DNA of 64,000 bases from JAUSIF01 sp040901465 (lineage in GTDB: Bacteria; Pseudomonadota; Alphaproteobacteria; Rhizobiales; Xanthobacteraceae), in NCBI GenBank assembly GCA_040901465.1, contig JBBDYN010000026.1, forward strand, positions 62,001 through 126,000, in the 5' to 3' direction. Both the position numbers and the translations under genes were made by a program. The notes below the pieces were generated by a model that saw nothing but the letters and a program-made list of their open reading frames with translations, was not told the DNA's origin and made no database searches. Below are positions 43,368 to 52,867 of the stretch, one piece after another. The stretch's first letter is position 1; the number at the start of each line of letters is the position of its first letter.

Positions 43368-45194
43368 CTATTCGACGGTGACGGACTTGGCGAGATTGCG
43401 CGGCTGGTCCACGTCGGTCCCGCGCAACACCGCCACGTGATAGGCGAGCAATTGTACCGGCACCGCATACACGATCGGCGTGACGGTCGCGGGCATTTCG
43501 GGAAGCGTCAGGATCGTGTCCGCGCCGATGCCGGCGGCAGCCCCGCCCTTGGGGTCGGTAATCAAAATGACCCGCCCGCCGCGTGCCAGCACTTCCTGCA
43601 TGTTTGAGGCGGTCTTCTCGAACACCCGGTCATAGGGCGCGATCACGACCACGGGCATCTGATCGTCAATGAGCGCAATCGGGCCATGCTTTAGCTCTCC
43701 CGCAGCATAGCCCTCGGCGTGGATATAGGAAATTTCCTTGAGCTTGAGCGCGCCTTCCATCGCCAGCGGATAGCTCGTGCCGCGGCCGAGATAGAGCACG
43801 TCGCGGGCGTTCTCGAGCTGCTTCGCGAGCCGCTCGATCTCCGGCTCGAGTGCAAGTGCCGCCACCATGTGGCGCGGCACTTCGATGAAAGCGCGCACGA
43901 GCCGCTTCTCGTCCTCTTCCGACAGCACGCCGCGGGCGCGGCCCGCGGCGACGGCGAGACAGGCGAGTGCGGCCAATTGACAGGTGAAAGCTTTCGTCGA
44001 GGCGACGCCGATTTCGGGTCCGGCGAGCGTCGGCGCCATTACCGCGCTCTCGCGCGCGATGGTGGAACTGGAAACGTTCACGACGGACAGCGTGTGCTGG
44101 CCATGCTCCTTGGCGTAGCGCAGCGAAGCGAGGGTGTCGGCAGTCTCTCCCGACTGCGAGACGAAGATCGCAAGCCCGTTCTTCGGTAGCGGCGCTTCGC
44201 GGTAGCGGAACTCGGAAGCGATATCGAGATCGACCGGCAGGCGCGCAAAGCGCTCAAACCAGTATTTGGCGACCATGCCGGCATAGAACGCGGTGCCGCA
44301 GGCCGAGATCGTCATGCGCTCGAGTTGCCGCCAATCGAACGGCAGATCAAACGGAAGCCGCACGCGCTCGTTCGCCATATCGAGGTAATGCGCGAGCGTG
44401 TGGCCGACCACTTCCGGCTGCTCGTAGATTTCCTTCGCCATGAAATGGCGGTGATTGCCTTTGTCCACGAGGAACGCGCCCGCGTTCGACGTCTGCGTCG
44501 GGCGCTCGACGCGCGCGCCCTTGCTGTCGCGCACCTCGACGCCCTCGCGCGTCACGACGGCAAGGTCGCCCTCTTCCAGATAGGCGATCTGATCGGTGAA
44601 CGGCGCGAGCGCGATCGCATCCGAGCCGATATACATTTCGCCGCTGCCGAAGCCGATCGCAAGCGGGCTGCCGCGACGCGCGCCGACCAGCAAATCCTCC
44701 TCGCCCTCGAACAGGAAGGCGAGCGCGAAGGCGCCGCGAATTTGCGGGAGTGCCGCGGCCACCGCCTCCACCGGCTTCTTGCCGCTCTTTATCTCTGCGG
44801 TGACAAGATGGGCCACGACCTCGGTGTCGGTCTCGGTGGAGAACTTCGTGCCCTTTTTTTCCAGCGCTTCGCGCAGGTCGCGATAATTTTCGATGATGCC
44901 GTTGTGGACGACCGCAAGTCTGTCGGTGGCGTGCGGATGCGCGTTCGATTCGTTCGGCGCGCCATGGGTGGCCCAGCGCGTGTGGCCGATGCCAATTTTG
45001 CCCTTGAGCGGCTCGCGCGCGAGGCGCGTCTCCAGATTGCGCAGCTTGCCCTCGGCGCGGCGGCGCGTGAGGTGTCCGCCTTCGAGCGTGGCGACGCCCG
45101 CGGAGTCGTAGCCGCGATACTCGAGGCGCTTCAGCGCGTCGACGAGCGAACCCGCCACAGGTTCGCGCCCAAGAATGCCGACAATGCCGCACAT
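43368..45194 (-). CDS. glmS: Glutamine-fructose-6-phosphate aminotransferase
   Basis: A 608-residue enzyme making glucosamine-6-phosphate from fructose-6-P and glutamine for peptidoglycan and LPS. Cys2 is the glutaminase nucleophile (MCGIVGILG), with the GHTRWATHG and HNGIIENY motifs. Two SIS domains follow (residues about 285-420 and 455-590), with a C-terminal PRNLAKSVTVE ending as in all GlmS. It lies 127 bases downstream of glmU on the same strand; no glmS ribozyme is expected or seen in this phylum. Confidence 0.97.
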   Translation of the reverse strand: MCGIVGILGREPVAGSLVDALKRLEYRGYDSAGVATLEGGHLTRRRAEGKLRNLETRLAREPLKGKIGIGHTRWATHGAPNESNAHPHATDRLAVVHNGIIENYRDLREALEKKGTKFSTETDTEVVAHLVTAEIKSGKKPVEAVAAALPQIRGAFALAFLFEGEEDLLVGARRGSPLAIGFGSGEMYIGSDAIALAPFTDQIAYLEEGDLAVVTREGVEVRDSKGARVERPTQTSNAGAFLVDKGNHRHFMAKEIYEQPEVVGHTLAHYLDMANERVRLPFDLPFDWRQLERMTISACGTAFYAGMVAKYWFERFARLPVDLDIASEFRYREAPLPKNGLAIFVSQSGETADTLASLRYAKEHGQHTLSVVNVSSSTIARESAVMAPTLAGPEIGVASTKAFTCQLAALACLAVAAGRARGVLSEEDEKRLVRAFIEVPRHMVAALALEPEIERLAKQLENARDVLYLGRGTSYPLAMEGALKLKEISYIHAEGYAAGELKHGPIALIDDQMPVVVIAPYDRVFEKTASNMQEVLARGGRVILITDPKGGAAAGIGADTILTLPEMPATVTPIVYAVPVQLLAYHVAVLRGTDVDQPRNLAKSVTVE

Positions 45195-45321
45195 GTGTGC
45201 TGCTTAGACCCTCTGCTGCCCCGATCGGGGAACCCTACCGGAATAGCCTTTAGAAGCCGTTCTCACGCCGTAAAAATCAATTCCAATGACCCTCGGTTGC
45301 AAGCGCGGCCTAGAGACGCGG

Positions 45322-46662
45322 TTAACTGTCCTCCGGCTTTCCACCCTTGTGCGCCCGCAAATCCTTGGCCCAGCCTTCTTTGTTGATCTGCCGGGCGCGG
45401 CCGACCCCGAGCGCGTCGGCGGGCACGTTGCCGGTGATCACCGAGCCGGAGGCGATATAGGCGCCGTCGCCGATTTTCACCGGGGCCACCAAGGCCGAGT
45501 TCGAGCCGATGAATGCCCGCGCACCGATTTCGGTGCGATGCTTGTCGAATCCGTCGTAGTTGCAGGTGATCGTTCCGGCGCCGACATTGGCGCCCGCGCC
45601 GACAGTAGCATCGCCGACGTACGCGAGGTGATTGGCCTTGGCTTGCGCGCCGAACTCGGCGGCTTTCGTCTCCACGAAATTGCCGATCCGCGCACCGGCG
45701 CCGAGCTTGGTTCCGGGACGCAGCCGCGCGAACGGACCTACAGACGCGCCCGCGCCGACGATCGCGCCCTCAAGATGGGAGAACGAGCGGATCACGGCGC
45801 CCTCCTCCACCACGACGCCGGGACCGAACACAACGAACGGTTCCACCACGACGTCGCGACCGAGCTTGGTGTCGCCAGAAAAATGAACCGTCTCGGGCGC
45901 GACGAGACTGGCGCCGGCCTTCATTGCCGCCTCGCGCAGGCGTTGCTGCAGGCCCGCCTCGGCCGCGGCGAGCTGGCTCTTGTCGTTCACGCCCATGACT
46001 TCCTCCTCGGTCGCTTCGCGCACGACGATGCGTAGCTTCCTCGCGCGCGCGAGCTTGACGGCATCGGTGAGATAGAATTCACGTTTGGCATTGTCGTCCT
46101 TGACTTGATCGAGCAGTTGCAACGCATGCGCGCCGGCAAAGGCCATGGCGCCTGCATTGCAAAGTTCGATCTTCTTTTCCGCAGCACTCGCGTCGCGCTC
46201 TTCGCGGATCGCAACAAGCTCGCCTCGCTCGACGATGAGCCGGCCGTATCCCGTCGGATCGGCTGCGCGGAAGCCGAGCACGGCGACGGCAGCGTCCTTC
46301 AATGCGTCGGCAAGCGAGCGCAAAGTCTCGGCCCGCAAAAGCGGTGTGTCGCCATAGACGACGAGCAGATCGCCGCCCTTCTCGATCGTGCCGCGGGCCG
46401 CGAGCGCCGCGTGGGCCGTGCCGCGCTGTTCGCGCTGCACGAAAATCACGGCGTCGTGCACCAGGCGGCGGGCTTCTGCGGCCACGTCCTCGCGGTCCGG
46501 GCCGACGACCACCGCCACACGCTTCGCGCCGGCGGCGCGCACTCCGTCGAGCACGTGGGCGAGCAGCGACCGGCCGCCGATCTTGTGCAGCACCTTGGCC
46601 GTGCGGGACGCCATCCGCGCGCCTTCGCCGGCGGCGAGCACGATCGCGGTCCGCTGGGGCAT
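45322..46662 (-). CDS. glmU: Bifunctional GlmU (pyrophosphorylase / acetyltransferase)
   Basis: A 446-residue enzyme acetylating glucosamine-1-P and then coupling it to UTP to make UDP-GlcNAc. The N-terminal nucleotidyltransferase motif is LAAGEGARMASRTAKVLHKIGG, slightly altered from the usual GxGTRMxS. A left-handed beta-helix of hexapeptide repeats starts near residue 250 (FVVFGPGVVVEEGAVI, then NYDGFDKHRTEIG with the catalytic His/Asn region). The C-terminus is shorter than in E. coli (456). It lies upstream of glmS. Confidence 0.95.
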   Translation of the reverse strand: MPQRTAIVLAAGEGARMASRTAKVLHKIGGRSLLAHVLDGVRAAGAKRVAVVVGPDREDVAAEARRLVHDAVIFVQREQRGTAHAALAARGTIEKGGDLLVVYGDTPLLRAETLRSLADALKDAAVAVLGFRAADPTGYGRLIVERGELVAIREERDASAAEKKIELCNAGAMAFAGAHALQLLDQVKDDNAKREFYLTDAVKLARARKLRIVVREATEEEVMGVNDKSQLAAAEAGLQQRLREAAMKAGASLVAPETVHFSGDTKLGRDVVVEPFVVFGPGVVVEEGAVIRSFSHLEGAIVGAGASVGPFARLRPGTKLGAGARIGNFVETKAAEFGAQAKANHLAYVGDATVGAGANVGAGTITCNYDGFDKHRTEIGARAFIGSNSALVAPVKIGDGAYIASGSVITGNVPADALGVGRARQINKEGWAKDLRAHKGGKPEDS

Positions 46663-46808
46663 CAGGGCTCCTGGTGGGTCGGGGACATGATCTGGTACTT
46701 GGCCGCGAGCGGTGTAGCCGATGCCCGCAAATACCGAAAGCTACAGGGGTTCCCCGCCCGGACTCTGGTAAATTCACGACTGGACTGATTCGCGGCGGGA
46801 TTCGGGGA

Positions 46809-47777
46809 ATGGCCCAACGCCGGACATGGGTGAATTATGTCATCTGGGGCTCGATCGCGGTGTGCGCCGTGCTCGCGGCGTCGTTTACGATCGCCGTCGT
46901 GGTGGGGGCTCACCGTGGAATCCAGTTCGCGGGAATTCCCAAGCGTCCGGCGCCGCCGCCAATCGAACGGCCGCAGGCCAGGGCGCCGGCTCCGGCCGTC
47001 ACGGGACATGACCTTGCGCGCGTCAACGACGCGTTGCGCGACCTTGCCGCCGAACGTGACCGGCTCGTCGCCCGGCTCGAGCAGATCGAGCGCTCGGTCG
47101 GCGACATCACCGCATCGATCAAGGACCGGCCGGAGCCAGCCCCGGCCTACGCGCCGTCGTCCGTAGCCGCGCCGATGAACGCAGCGGAGATGCCGGCCGC
47201 CGAGAATGAGTCCGCCGGCAGCGGGCCGAATCCATCCGAGGGCATGGCCGCCGCAGCCACGGCCCCGCCGTCTCCCGCGGCACCAGCTCCGCCGGCCGCG
47301 GCACCGCGCGCCGCCGCACCGGTCGCCAGTGCGAGCCCGTCGCCGGGTCCGGGGGCGCCAATCGACATATTCCGGCCCTATGCGGTGGCCCAGCCGCTGA
47401 TCGGGCAGCCGGTGCCGGCACAGGCGCCCATGCAAATCCACGCAGCACCGCGGACGACGGAGTCGACGCGCGAGCCGACACGGGACTCATCGACGACGCG
47501 CACGGAATTCGCGATCGATCTCGGCACCGATACGACGATGGACGGACTGCGGGCACTATGGGCGAGCCTGCGGGGCAATCACGGCACGGCGCTAGCCGGC
47601 CTGCGCCCGCTTGTCAGCATTCGCGAAGGCACGAGGCCCGGCAGCATGGAGTTGCGCCTGATCGCCGGGCCGCTCGCCAATGCCGGCGCCGCCGCGCGCG
47701 CCTGCGCAGCGCTGCAAACCAAGGGCGTGACCTGCCAAACTACTGTCTTTGACGGCCAGCGTCTGGCGCTGCGCTGA
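46809..47777 (+). CDS. Membrane-anchored protein with SPOR-like C-terminus
   Basis: A 322-residue single-pass protein. An N-terminal TM helix (about 8-32) is followed by a coiled segment (LAAERDRLVARLEQIERSV), then about 130 residues rich in Ala/Pro. A compact C-terminal domain (about 245-322) with LRPLVSIREG..PGSMELRLIAGPLANAGAAARACAAL and a final strand resembles SPOR-type peptidoglycan-binding modules, though the match is judged by eye. A role in cell envelope or division is inferred. ATG 46809 has GGGG two bases upstream. Confidence 0.6.
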   Translation: MAQRRTWVNYVIWGSIAVCAVLAASFTIAVVVGAHRGIQFAGIPKRPAPPPIERPQARAPAPAVTGHDLARVNDALRDLAAERDRLVARLEQIERSVGDITASIKDRPEPAPAYAPSSVAAPMNAAEMPAAENESAGSGPNPSEGMAAAATAPPSPAAPAPPAAAPRAAAPVASASPSPGPGAPIDIFRPYAVAQPLIGQPVPAQAPMQIHAAPRTTESTREPTRDSSTTRTEFAIDLGTDTTMDGLRALWASLRGNHGTALAGLRPLVSIREGTRPGSMELRLIAGPLANAGAAARACAALQTKGVTCQTTVFDGQRLALR

Positions 47778-47839
47778 ACTGCGTAAAGCGGCATCGCCGT
47801 GTTCGTGCCGTCCGACTAGACCCGCGTCCGGACTGGTGC

Positions 47840-48382
47840 TTGCGGCCGCGGGCGTCGTACTGGCCAGCGATTCCTTTCGAGAAAATTGACGAGCGGGCCG
47901 CCAAGCCGATTGCAGCCGTCGGCTTGGCCGTGGCAGCATTCGGCATGCGCCTGTTCATGCCAACGCCACGCGAGACGAATCTCCTTGTGCTGCTCGGCTG
48001 TGCGGCGCTGGGCTACGGACTCTATCTCCGCTATCTCGTGATCGAGGCGCCGGCGCTCGAAGCCGCCTGCGCCGCCGGATTGCCGCGAGCCGTCTGCCAG
48101 GTGCGCCGGTTCGCCATCGATCTCTATGAAATGCAATTCTTCGGCGGAATCGCAATCGTCGCCGCGATCGTTCACGTCACGCGGCCCCGCATTGTGACGT
48201 TCACCGTCGCGCTGATAGCGGCAATTTTCGGTTTGGTGCTCGCCAATAACGAATTGTCTGCATTCGCGGTTGGGCTGCTGGTCATGGGTTTCGCGCGACC
48301 CGTGGCCTCCAGCAAGCGAGCGCCAGCGCGAGCAGCGTCGCCGCAAACCACAGCGCCTCCCAGTTCCAAAACGTTTCGTTGA
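47840..48382 (+). CDS. Hypothetical membrane protein, 180 aa
   Basis: Not recognised. About four hydrophobic helices are visible (roughly residues 22-38, 46-64, 100-114, 119-150), and the first 20 residues and the Ala/Ser/Pro-rich tail are cytosolic. The start is TTG 47840, with no strong Shine-Dalgarno sequence. The last 34 codons overlap the end of the convergent GH17-like gene by 101 bases. The tail shows no conserved-looking pattern, so the original stop may have been lost. Confidence 0.5.
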   Translation: MRPRASYWPAIPFEKIDERAAKPIAAVGLAVAAFGMRLFMPTPRETNLLVLLGCAALGYGLYLRYLVIEAPALEAACAAGLPRAVCQVRRFAIDLYEMQFFGGIAIVAAIVHVTRPRIVTFTVALIAAIFGLVLANNELSAFAVGLLVMGFARPVASSKRAPARAASPQTTAPPSSKTFR

Positions 48383-49904
48383 AGGCGATGAACAGTGCAG
48401 ATGCCGCGAGGATCAACGCGGCAGCTTGTTCAGCCGGTCCATCGCGGCGGGCGTTCGCGGAATTGCGGATTGCGAGCACCAGCAGCGCGACCGCCGGGCC
48501 GGTGAGCGGCGCGAACAGGAAGTCGCGATTGGCAGGATCGAACACGAGGCCGAGCGCGAGTTGGATCGCGACCAGCACCGTGAGCACGAAAAGAAGCGCC
48601 ACGAGCTGCGACAACGGCCGCGCCGCGCTGCGTTGCAATGGATTGAGCAAGGCACCGAAGCCCGCGAATGGCACGTTCCGGATCAGGGCCGCAGCGGCAA
48701 CCGGCGGCATCGCAACGGCGAGCCCGACCAACAGAATCGAGTGCGCCCATTCCAATATCGAGTGACTTCGCAACGGAACGTCCGCCACGGCCCAGCCGAG
48801 GAATAGTCCGCCCGCGAGCGCGACCAAGGCGACCGGCTGCCATTCGGCCGCGGCAGGCCCGCTCGGGCCCATGCTGCGAGCGGCGAGATAGCCCGCCGCG
48901 AAGGCGATCAAGGCCAGCATGATGCCGAGAACGCCCTGGACGAACCAGAGCGGATGGTTCGACACCTCGCGGCCCCAACGAAATTTGTTCGCGCCGGTCT
49001 CGGTGTCGATGAGGCCCCAATGGCCGCCGGCTGTTCCCTCGCGACTCACTCGCCAAGGCTGGTCGTAGCCCTCGAAAATATTGATGCGGATGCTTCCAGA
49101 TCTGGCGGCGGTCACAACGTCGTGGATGACGCGAGCCTGGTTCGCCGGCGACGGAAGCGCTGCCTCGCGCATGCGGCCCGCGCTCGGCCAGCCGATTTCG
49201 CCGATTGTGACTTGCTTCGCGGCAAAGCGCGCGGCGACCTTGGCACGTGCGTCAAGCATCGTGCGCGCAGCCGCGGACGCCAGTACCGGATCATCCGCGC
49301 GGTAGAGCTCCACATGAATCGTGATGAAGTCAACGAGCGCAGCGAGCCCGCCGGCATCCAGCCAGGTTTCCCACCGATCCGCGTAAGTCACGGGCAGCTT
49401 CGTCGCCTCGCGCACGCGCGTCACGAGCACGCCTAAATCGGTCACGGCAAGATCGCCGCGCGAAAGAACTTCGCTGCCGACCACAAAGGCGCGGATGCCA
49501 GCCCGGTCGGTGCGCGCCAAGACAATTGCCCGCTCGATTTCAGCGCGATTGCGCTCCGCATCGCGGCCAATGGCGATGCCTTGCAGAACCGTGAGGCCCA
49601 AGCGGCGCGCGATCGGCGGTACCTGGTCGAGACCCATTCCGGTCGTGTAAGTGCGAATGCACGAAGTTTGCGGAGCGAGCCGAGCAAGGTCGCCTTCTAT
49701 ATTTGCAGCCGGGATAGTCGCGTCGGCCGCGGTCGATCCGGGCCGCGCGGGGGCATAAGCCAGGCAGTCAAGCTTCTCGCCCGCCGCGAGCGGCGAGCGG
49801 GGCATTTCCACGGGAAATCCAAGCGCGAACCAGGCAAGCGCAATGGCGACGCTGACGGCCGCGAGCAGAATGGCGGGGTGACGCAGATACTCGGTCGCGC
49901 TCAT
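48282..49904 (-). CDS. GH17-like glucan enzyme with membrane C-terminus
   Basis: A 540-residue protein. After an N-terminal signal/TM helix (about 10-28), residues about 65-310 form a glycoside hydrolase family 17-like TIM barrel: YTTGMG near its start, DFITIHVELYR, and IGEIGWPSAG, where the Glu after IG is the usual nucleophile. The C-terminal 220 residues have about seven TM helices. This layout resembles enzymes of cyclic/linear beta-1,3;1,6-glucan synthesis in Bradyrhizobium. A glucosyltransfer role is inferred. The NdvB-type synthase is not in the window. Confidence 0.7.
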   Translation of the reverse strand: MSATEYLRHPAILLAAVSVAIALAWFALGFPVEMPRSPLAAGEKLDCLAYAPARPGSTAADATIPAANIEGDLARLAPQTSCIRTYTTGMGLDQVPPIARRLGLTVLQGIAIGRDAERNRAEIERAIVLARTDRAGIRAFVVGSEVLSRGDLAVTDLGVLVTRVREATKLPVTYADRWETWLDAGGLAALVDFITIHVELYRADDPVLASAAARTMLDARAKVAARFAAKQVTIGEIGWPSAGRMREAALPSPANQARVIHDVVTAARSGSIRINIFEGYDQPWRVSREGTAGGHWGLIDTETGANKFRWGREVSNHPLWFVQGVLGIMLALIAFAAGYLAARSMGPSGPAAAEWQPVALVALAGGLFLGWAVADVPLRSHSILEWAHSILLVGLAVAMPPVAAAALIRNVPFAGFGALLNPLQRSAARPLSQLVALLFVLTVLVAIQLALGLVFDPANRDFLFAPLTGPAVALLVLAIRNSANARRDGPAEQAAALILAASALFIAFNETFWNWEALWFAATLLALALACWRPRVARNP

Positions 49905-49954
49905 GGCGGGCCAGCCGCCAAATTACCAGCCGCGCACTCCCGCACAAGCCGGCC

Positions 49955-51121
49955 TCAAGCGGGCATCGCTCGCTCGATCAGCCGCACCCAGTAGGAGGCG
50001 CCGAACGGGATGGCCTTGTCGTTGAAATCGTACTTGGGATGGTGAAGGTTCGCCGTATCGCCGTTGCCCATGAAGATGAAGGCGCCCGGGCGCTCCAGCA
50101 GCATGAAAGCGAAATCTTCGCCGCCCATCACCGGCAATGTGGCGGCATCGACCTTCTCGGTTCCGGCGACGTCGCGCGCCACTTCGGTCGCAAATGCGGT
50201 CGGCTCCGGATGGTTGACCACAATCGGATAGTCACGATGGTAGCGCACCTTCGCCGTCGCGCCGTGCAGCCGCGCAACGCCGTCGACAACCTCTTTCAGA
50301 CGCCGCTCGATGAGATCGCGCGTGTCGGCGCGCAGCGTGCGCACCGTGCCGCGCAGGAGCGCGTTCTGCGGGATCACGTTGTCGGCCGAGCCGGCCTGGA
50401 ACAGCGTGATCGACACCACCGCATTGTCGATCGGATCGACGTTGCGCGCGACGATCTGCTGCAGCGCGGTGACCATCGACGAACCGACCAGCACCGTATC
50501 CACCGACTTGTGCGGACGCGCCGCGTGGCCGCCCACGCCTTCGATCTCGATCCACAGCCGATCGGCGGACGCCATCAACGGCCCCGGACGGATCGCAAAA
50601 TTGCCGACCGGAAGGCCCGGATAGTTGTGCAGGCCGAACACCTCGCCGATCTCGAATCGATCGATCAGGCCGTCGTCGATCATGGCCTTGGCCCCGGCGC
50701 CGCCCTCCTCCGCCGGCTGGAAGATCACGACCGCGGTGCCGTCGAAATTGCGCGTCTCGCAGAGATGCCGCGCGGCGCCGAGCAGCATGGACGTGTGCCC
50801 GTCATGACCGCAGGCGTGCATCCTGCCCGGAGTGTTCGAGGCGTACGGCAAGCCGGTTCGTTCCTCGATCGGGAGCGCGTCCATGTCGGCGCGCAGGCCG
50901 ATCACCTTGCCGTTCGAATTCTTGTGGCCGCGAATCACGCCGACCACGCCGGTGCGGCCGATTCCGGTCGCGATCTCGTTGCAGCCGAAGCTCTTCAATT
51001 TCTCAGCCACGGTCGCCGCGGTGCGGTGCACGTCGTATTGCAATTCGGGATGCATGTGCAGGTCGTGCCGCCATTCGGCGATTTCGTCGGCGCGATCGGC
51101 CAGGCGATTGATGACGGGCAT
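49955..51121 (-). CDS. M20 amidohydrolase (hippurate hydrolase / N-acyl-amino-acid type)
   Basis: A 388-residue zinc/nickel/cobalt aminoacylase. The N-terminal W.R.DLHMHPEL, the metal site C104-G-H106-D-G-H109, FQPAEEGGAGAK and the lid segment GVGGHAARPH are classic for the M20D/HipO/ILR1 group. It hydrolyses N-acyl amino acids such as hippurate; the exact acyl group is unknown. It is cytosolic with a normal C-terminal catalytic His (HHPKYDFND). It is a single gene upstream of the tRNA-Lys. Confidence 0.9.
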   Translation of the reverse strand: MPVINRLADRADEIAEWRHDLHMHPELQYDVHRTAATVAEKLKSFGCNEIATGIGRTGVVGVIRGHKNSNGKVIGLRADMDALPIEERTGLPYASNTPGRMHACGHDGHTSMLLGAARHLCETRNFDGTAVVIFQPAEEGGAGAKAMIDDGLIDRFEIGEVFGLHNYPGLPVGNFAIRPGPLMASADRLWIEIEGVGGHAARPHKSVDTVLVGSSMVTALQQIVARNVDPIDNAVVSITLFQAGSADNVIPQNALLRGTVRTLRADTRDLIERRLKEVVDGVARLHGATAKVRYHRDYPIVVNHPEPTAFATEVARDVAGTEKVDAATLPVMGGEDFAFMLLERPGAFIFMGNGDTANLHHPKYDFNDKAIPFGASYWVRLIERAMPA

Positions 51122-51194
51122 AAGTGGCTCCTAAACAGCGAGAATAGCCCCGATGGCCGGCTGCGGCCAGACGGCGAAACCGCGCGCCCCGCTA

Positions 51195-51223
51195 TTGACG
51201 TGCCAAGCGGGCCTCAATAGGTC
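51195..51223 (+). promoter_or_regulatory. Probable promoter of tRNA-Lys
   Basis: TTGACG (51195-51200) is a good -35. Seventeen bases later TAGGTC (51218-51223) is a poor -10. The tRNA starts 9 bases further on, as expected for a stable RNA gene. Confidence 0.5.
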
Positions 51224-51231
51224 TCGCGCAA

Positions 51232-51306
51232 GGGCCCGTAGCTCAGTGGTAGAGCACGTGACTTTTAATCACGGTGTCGATGGTTCGATCCCATCCGGGC
51301 TCACCA
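51232..51306 (+). tRNA. tRNA-Lys (UUU)
   Basis: All four arms fold. The acceptor GGGCCCG pairs with CGGGCTC with one G-T wobble. The D stem is GCTC/GAGC. The anticodon stem CGTGA/TCACG has loop CTTTTAA, giving anticodon TTT. The T stem is GATGG/CCATC with TTCGATC. Discriminator A is followed by an encoded CCA. It is transcribed on the plus strand just upstream of the REC-EAL gene. Confidence 0.95.
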
Positions 51307-51471
51307 AGATTTGCCACCGCGCGCTCGCCCCGAGCGTGGGAAGCCCGGTTCCAACGTTCGGGCCAATCGGCAGGCTCGAAATCTGCAAGTGCCGCCCGCT
51401 TCCTCAACAATTAACGATTTCTGCACGCGCAGAGCGGTATCCTTCAACCGGAGGTCGGATCGGATCCAGTC

Positions 51472-52776
51472 ATGGCGGATGAGGCACTGCCGCGGACGCT
51501 CGCGGCCGGCGTTCATGAGGCATCGGCGCCCGCCGGGGCGGCGGTCGTGCCCGCGAACTCGCCGCCGCTCTGCTTCATCGTCGAGGACGAGGCGGGCATC
51601 CGGCAAATCCTCACCTACAGCCTGCACGAATACGGCATCCTCACCAACGAATTCGATAGCGCGCCGGCGGTGCTGGAAGCGCTGAAGCATACGAAGCCGG
51701 ACCTGTTTTTCCTCGACGTGTCGCTGCAGGGATCGGACGCGATCGACGTGATCCGCGGACTCGCGCAGCTGCATTATCGCGGCGCCGTGCAACTCATGAG
51801 CGGGAAAGATCCCGCTCTTCTCGAGGAAATTCGCCGTGTGGGCGAACGTCATTCGCTGCGCATGCTGCCGGTGCTTCCCAAGCCGTTTCGCGCCGAAACG
51901 GTGCGCAACATCATCCGCGAGCATTTCAGCGAACAGTTGCGGCAAGCGTCGCGCGTGGAAGCGGTGGCGGGAAATGCGGAACTGCCGACGCTCGGGCCGC
52001 GGTTCGGTCTCGACGAAATCCTGCGCAACAATTGGCTGCAGCTCTGGTATCAGCCGAAGATCGATCTGAAGCAGAAGAGTCTCGCGGGCGCCGAGGGCCT
52101 GGTGCGCGGAGCGCATCCGGAGCAAGGCATCATCCCGCCCGGTGCGTTCCTGCCGAACGCCTCGGAAGAGTCGATGCTGAGACTCACTGAGCGGATCATT
52201 CTCACGGCGCTTTCCGACTGGGGGCGCTTCGCCGAACACGGCTTCGCCCTAAGGATGGCACTCAACGTTCCGGTCAGCGCGCTCGTGAAATTGCCGATCT
52301 CCACCATCGTGCGCGAGAACCGGCCGAAATCGGATAAGTGGCCGGGCTTGATCCTGGAGGTGACAGAGGATCAGATCGTGCGCGACATTCCGCTCGCCCA
52401 CGAGATCGCCACACAACTCAAGATCTACGACATCGTGCTCGCGATCGACGATTTCGGCACCGGCTATTCGCATCTCGCGCGGCTGCGCGATCTGCCGTTC
52501 GCGGAATTGAAGCTCGACCGCAATCTGGTGATGAATTGCGGCGAGGACGAAACCAACGCCGCGCTGTGCCAGACCGGCATCGATCTCGCGCACCGCTTCG
52601 GCACACAGGCGGTGGCCGAGGGAATCGAGAAAGCGTCCGAGCTCGAGGCGATCGCGAAAATGGGATGCGATCTCGGTCAGGGCTTCCTGTTCGCGCCACC
52701 CATGCCGATGGAGCGATTCGTCTCGCTGCTGAAGCAGCGGGCGACGCGCAGGCTCAATCAGGGCAACGTCGCCTAG
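51472..52776 (+). CDS. Response regulator with EAL (c-di-GMP phosphodiesterase) domain
   Basis: A 434-residue two-domain protein. The REC domain spans about 32-155: acidic pocket E38-D39-E40, phospho-acceptor D82, S110 and K137 before PF. The EAL domain spans about 178-425. Its active site can be followed: E208 (motif reads EGLVR rather than EALLR), N265, E296, D326-D327, K347, E383, Q403. All catalytic positions are kept, so c-di-GMP hydrolysis is likely, switched by phosphorylation. No GGDEF domain or partner kinase is adjacent. It follows tRNA-Lys by 165 bases. Confidence 0.9.
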   Translation: MADEALPRTLAAGVHEASAPAGAAVVPANSPPLCFIVEDEAGIRQILTYSLHEYGILTNEFDSAPAVLEALKHTKPDLFFLDVSLQGSDAIDVIRGLAQLHYRGAVQLMSGKDPALLEEIRRVGERHSLRMLPVLPKPFRAETVRNIIREHFSEQLRQASRVEAVAGNAELPTLGPRFGLDEILRNNWLQLWYQPKIDLKQKSLAGAEGLVRGAHPEQGIIPPGAFLPNASEESMLRLTERIILTALSDWGRFAEHGFALRMALNVPVSALVKLPISTIVRENRPKSDKWPGLILEVTEDQIVRDIPLAHEIATQLKIYDIVLAIDDFGTGYSHLARLRDLPFAELKLDRNLVMNCGEDETNAALCQTGIDLAHRFGTQAVAEGIEKASELEAIAKMGCDLGQGFLFAPPMPMERFVSLLKQRATRRLNQGNVA

Positions 52777-52867
52777 CGGCAACTTTCATTCAATTCAATC
52801 ATTCCAGGCGGCAATTCGTCAGTCGTCGGCAGTGTCGGAACTCAAAGCGGCTTGCTATAGCGTGGCA

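Noticed and set aside
46302..46808. Upstream extension of the SPOR-like protein to 491 residues
   Set aside because: The extra 169 residues are Arg-rich antisense of glmU; the TM helix begins right after ATG 46809.
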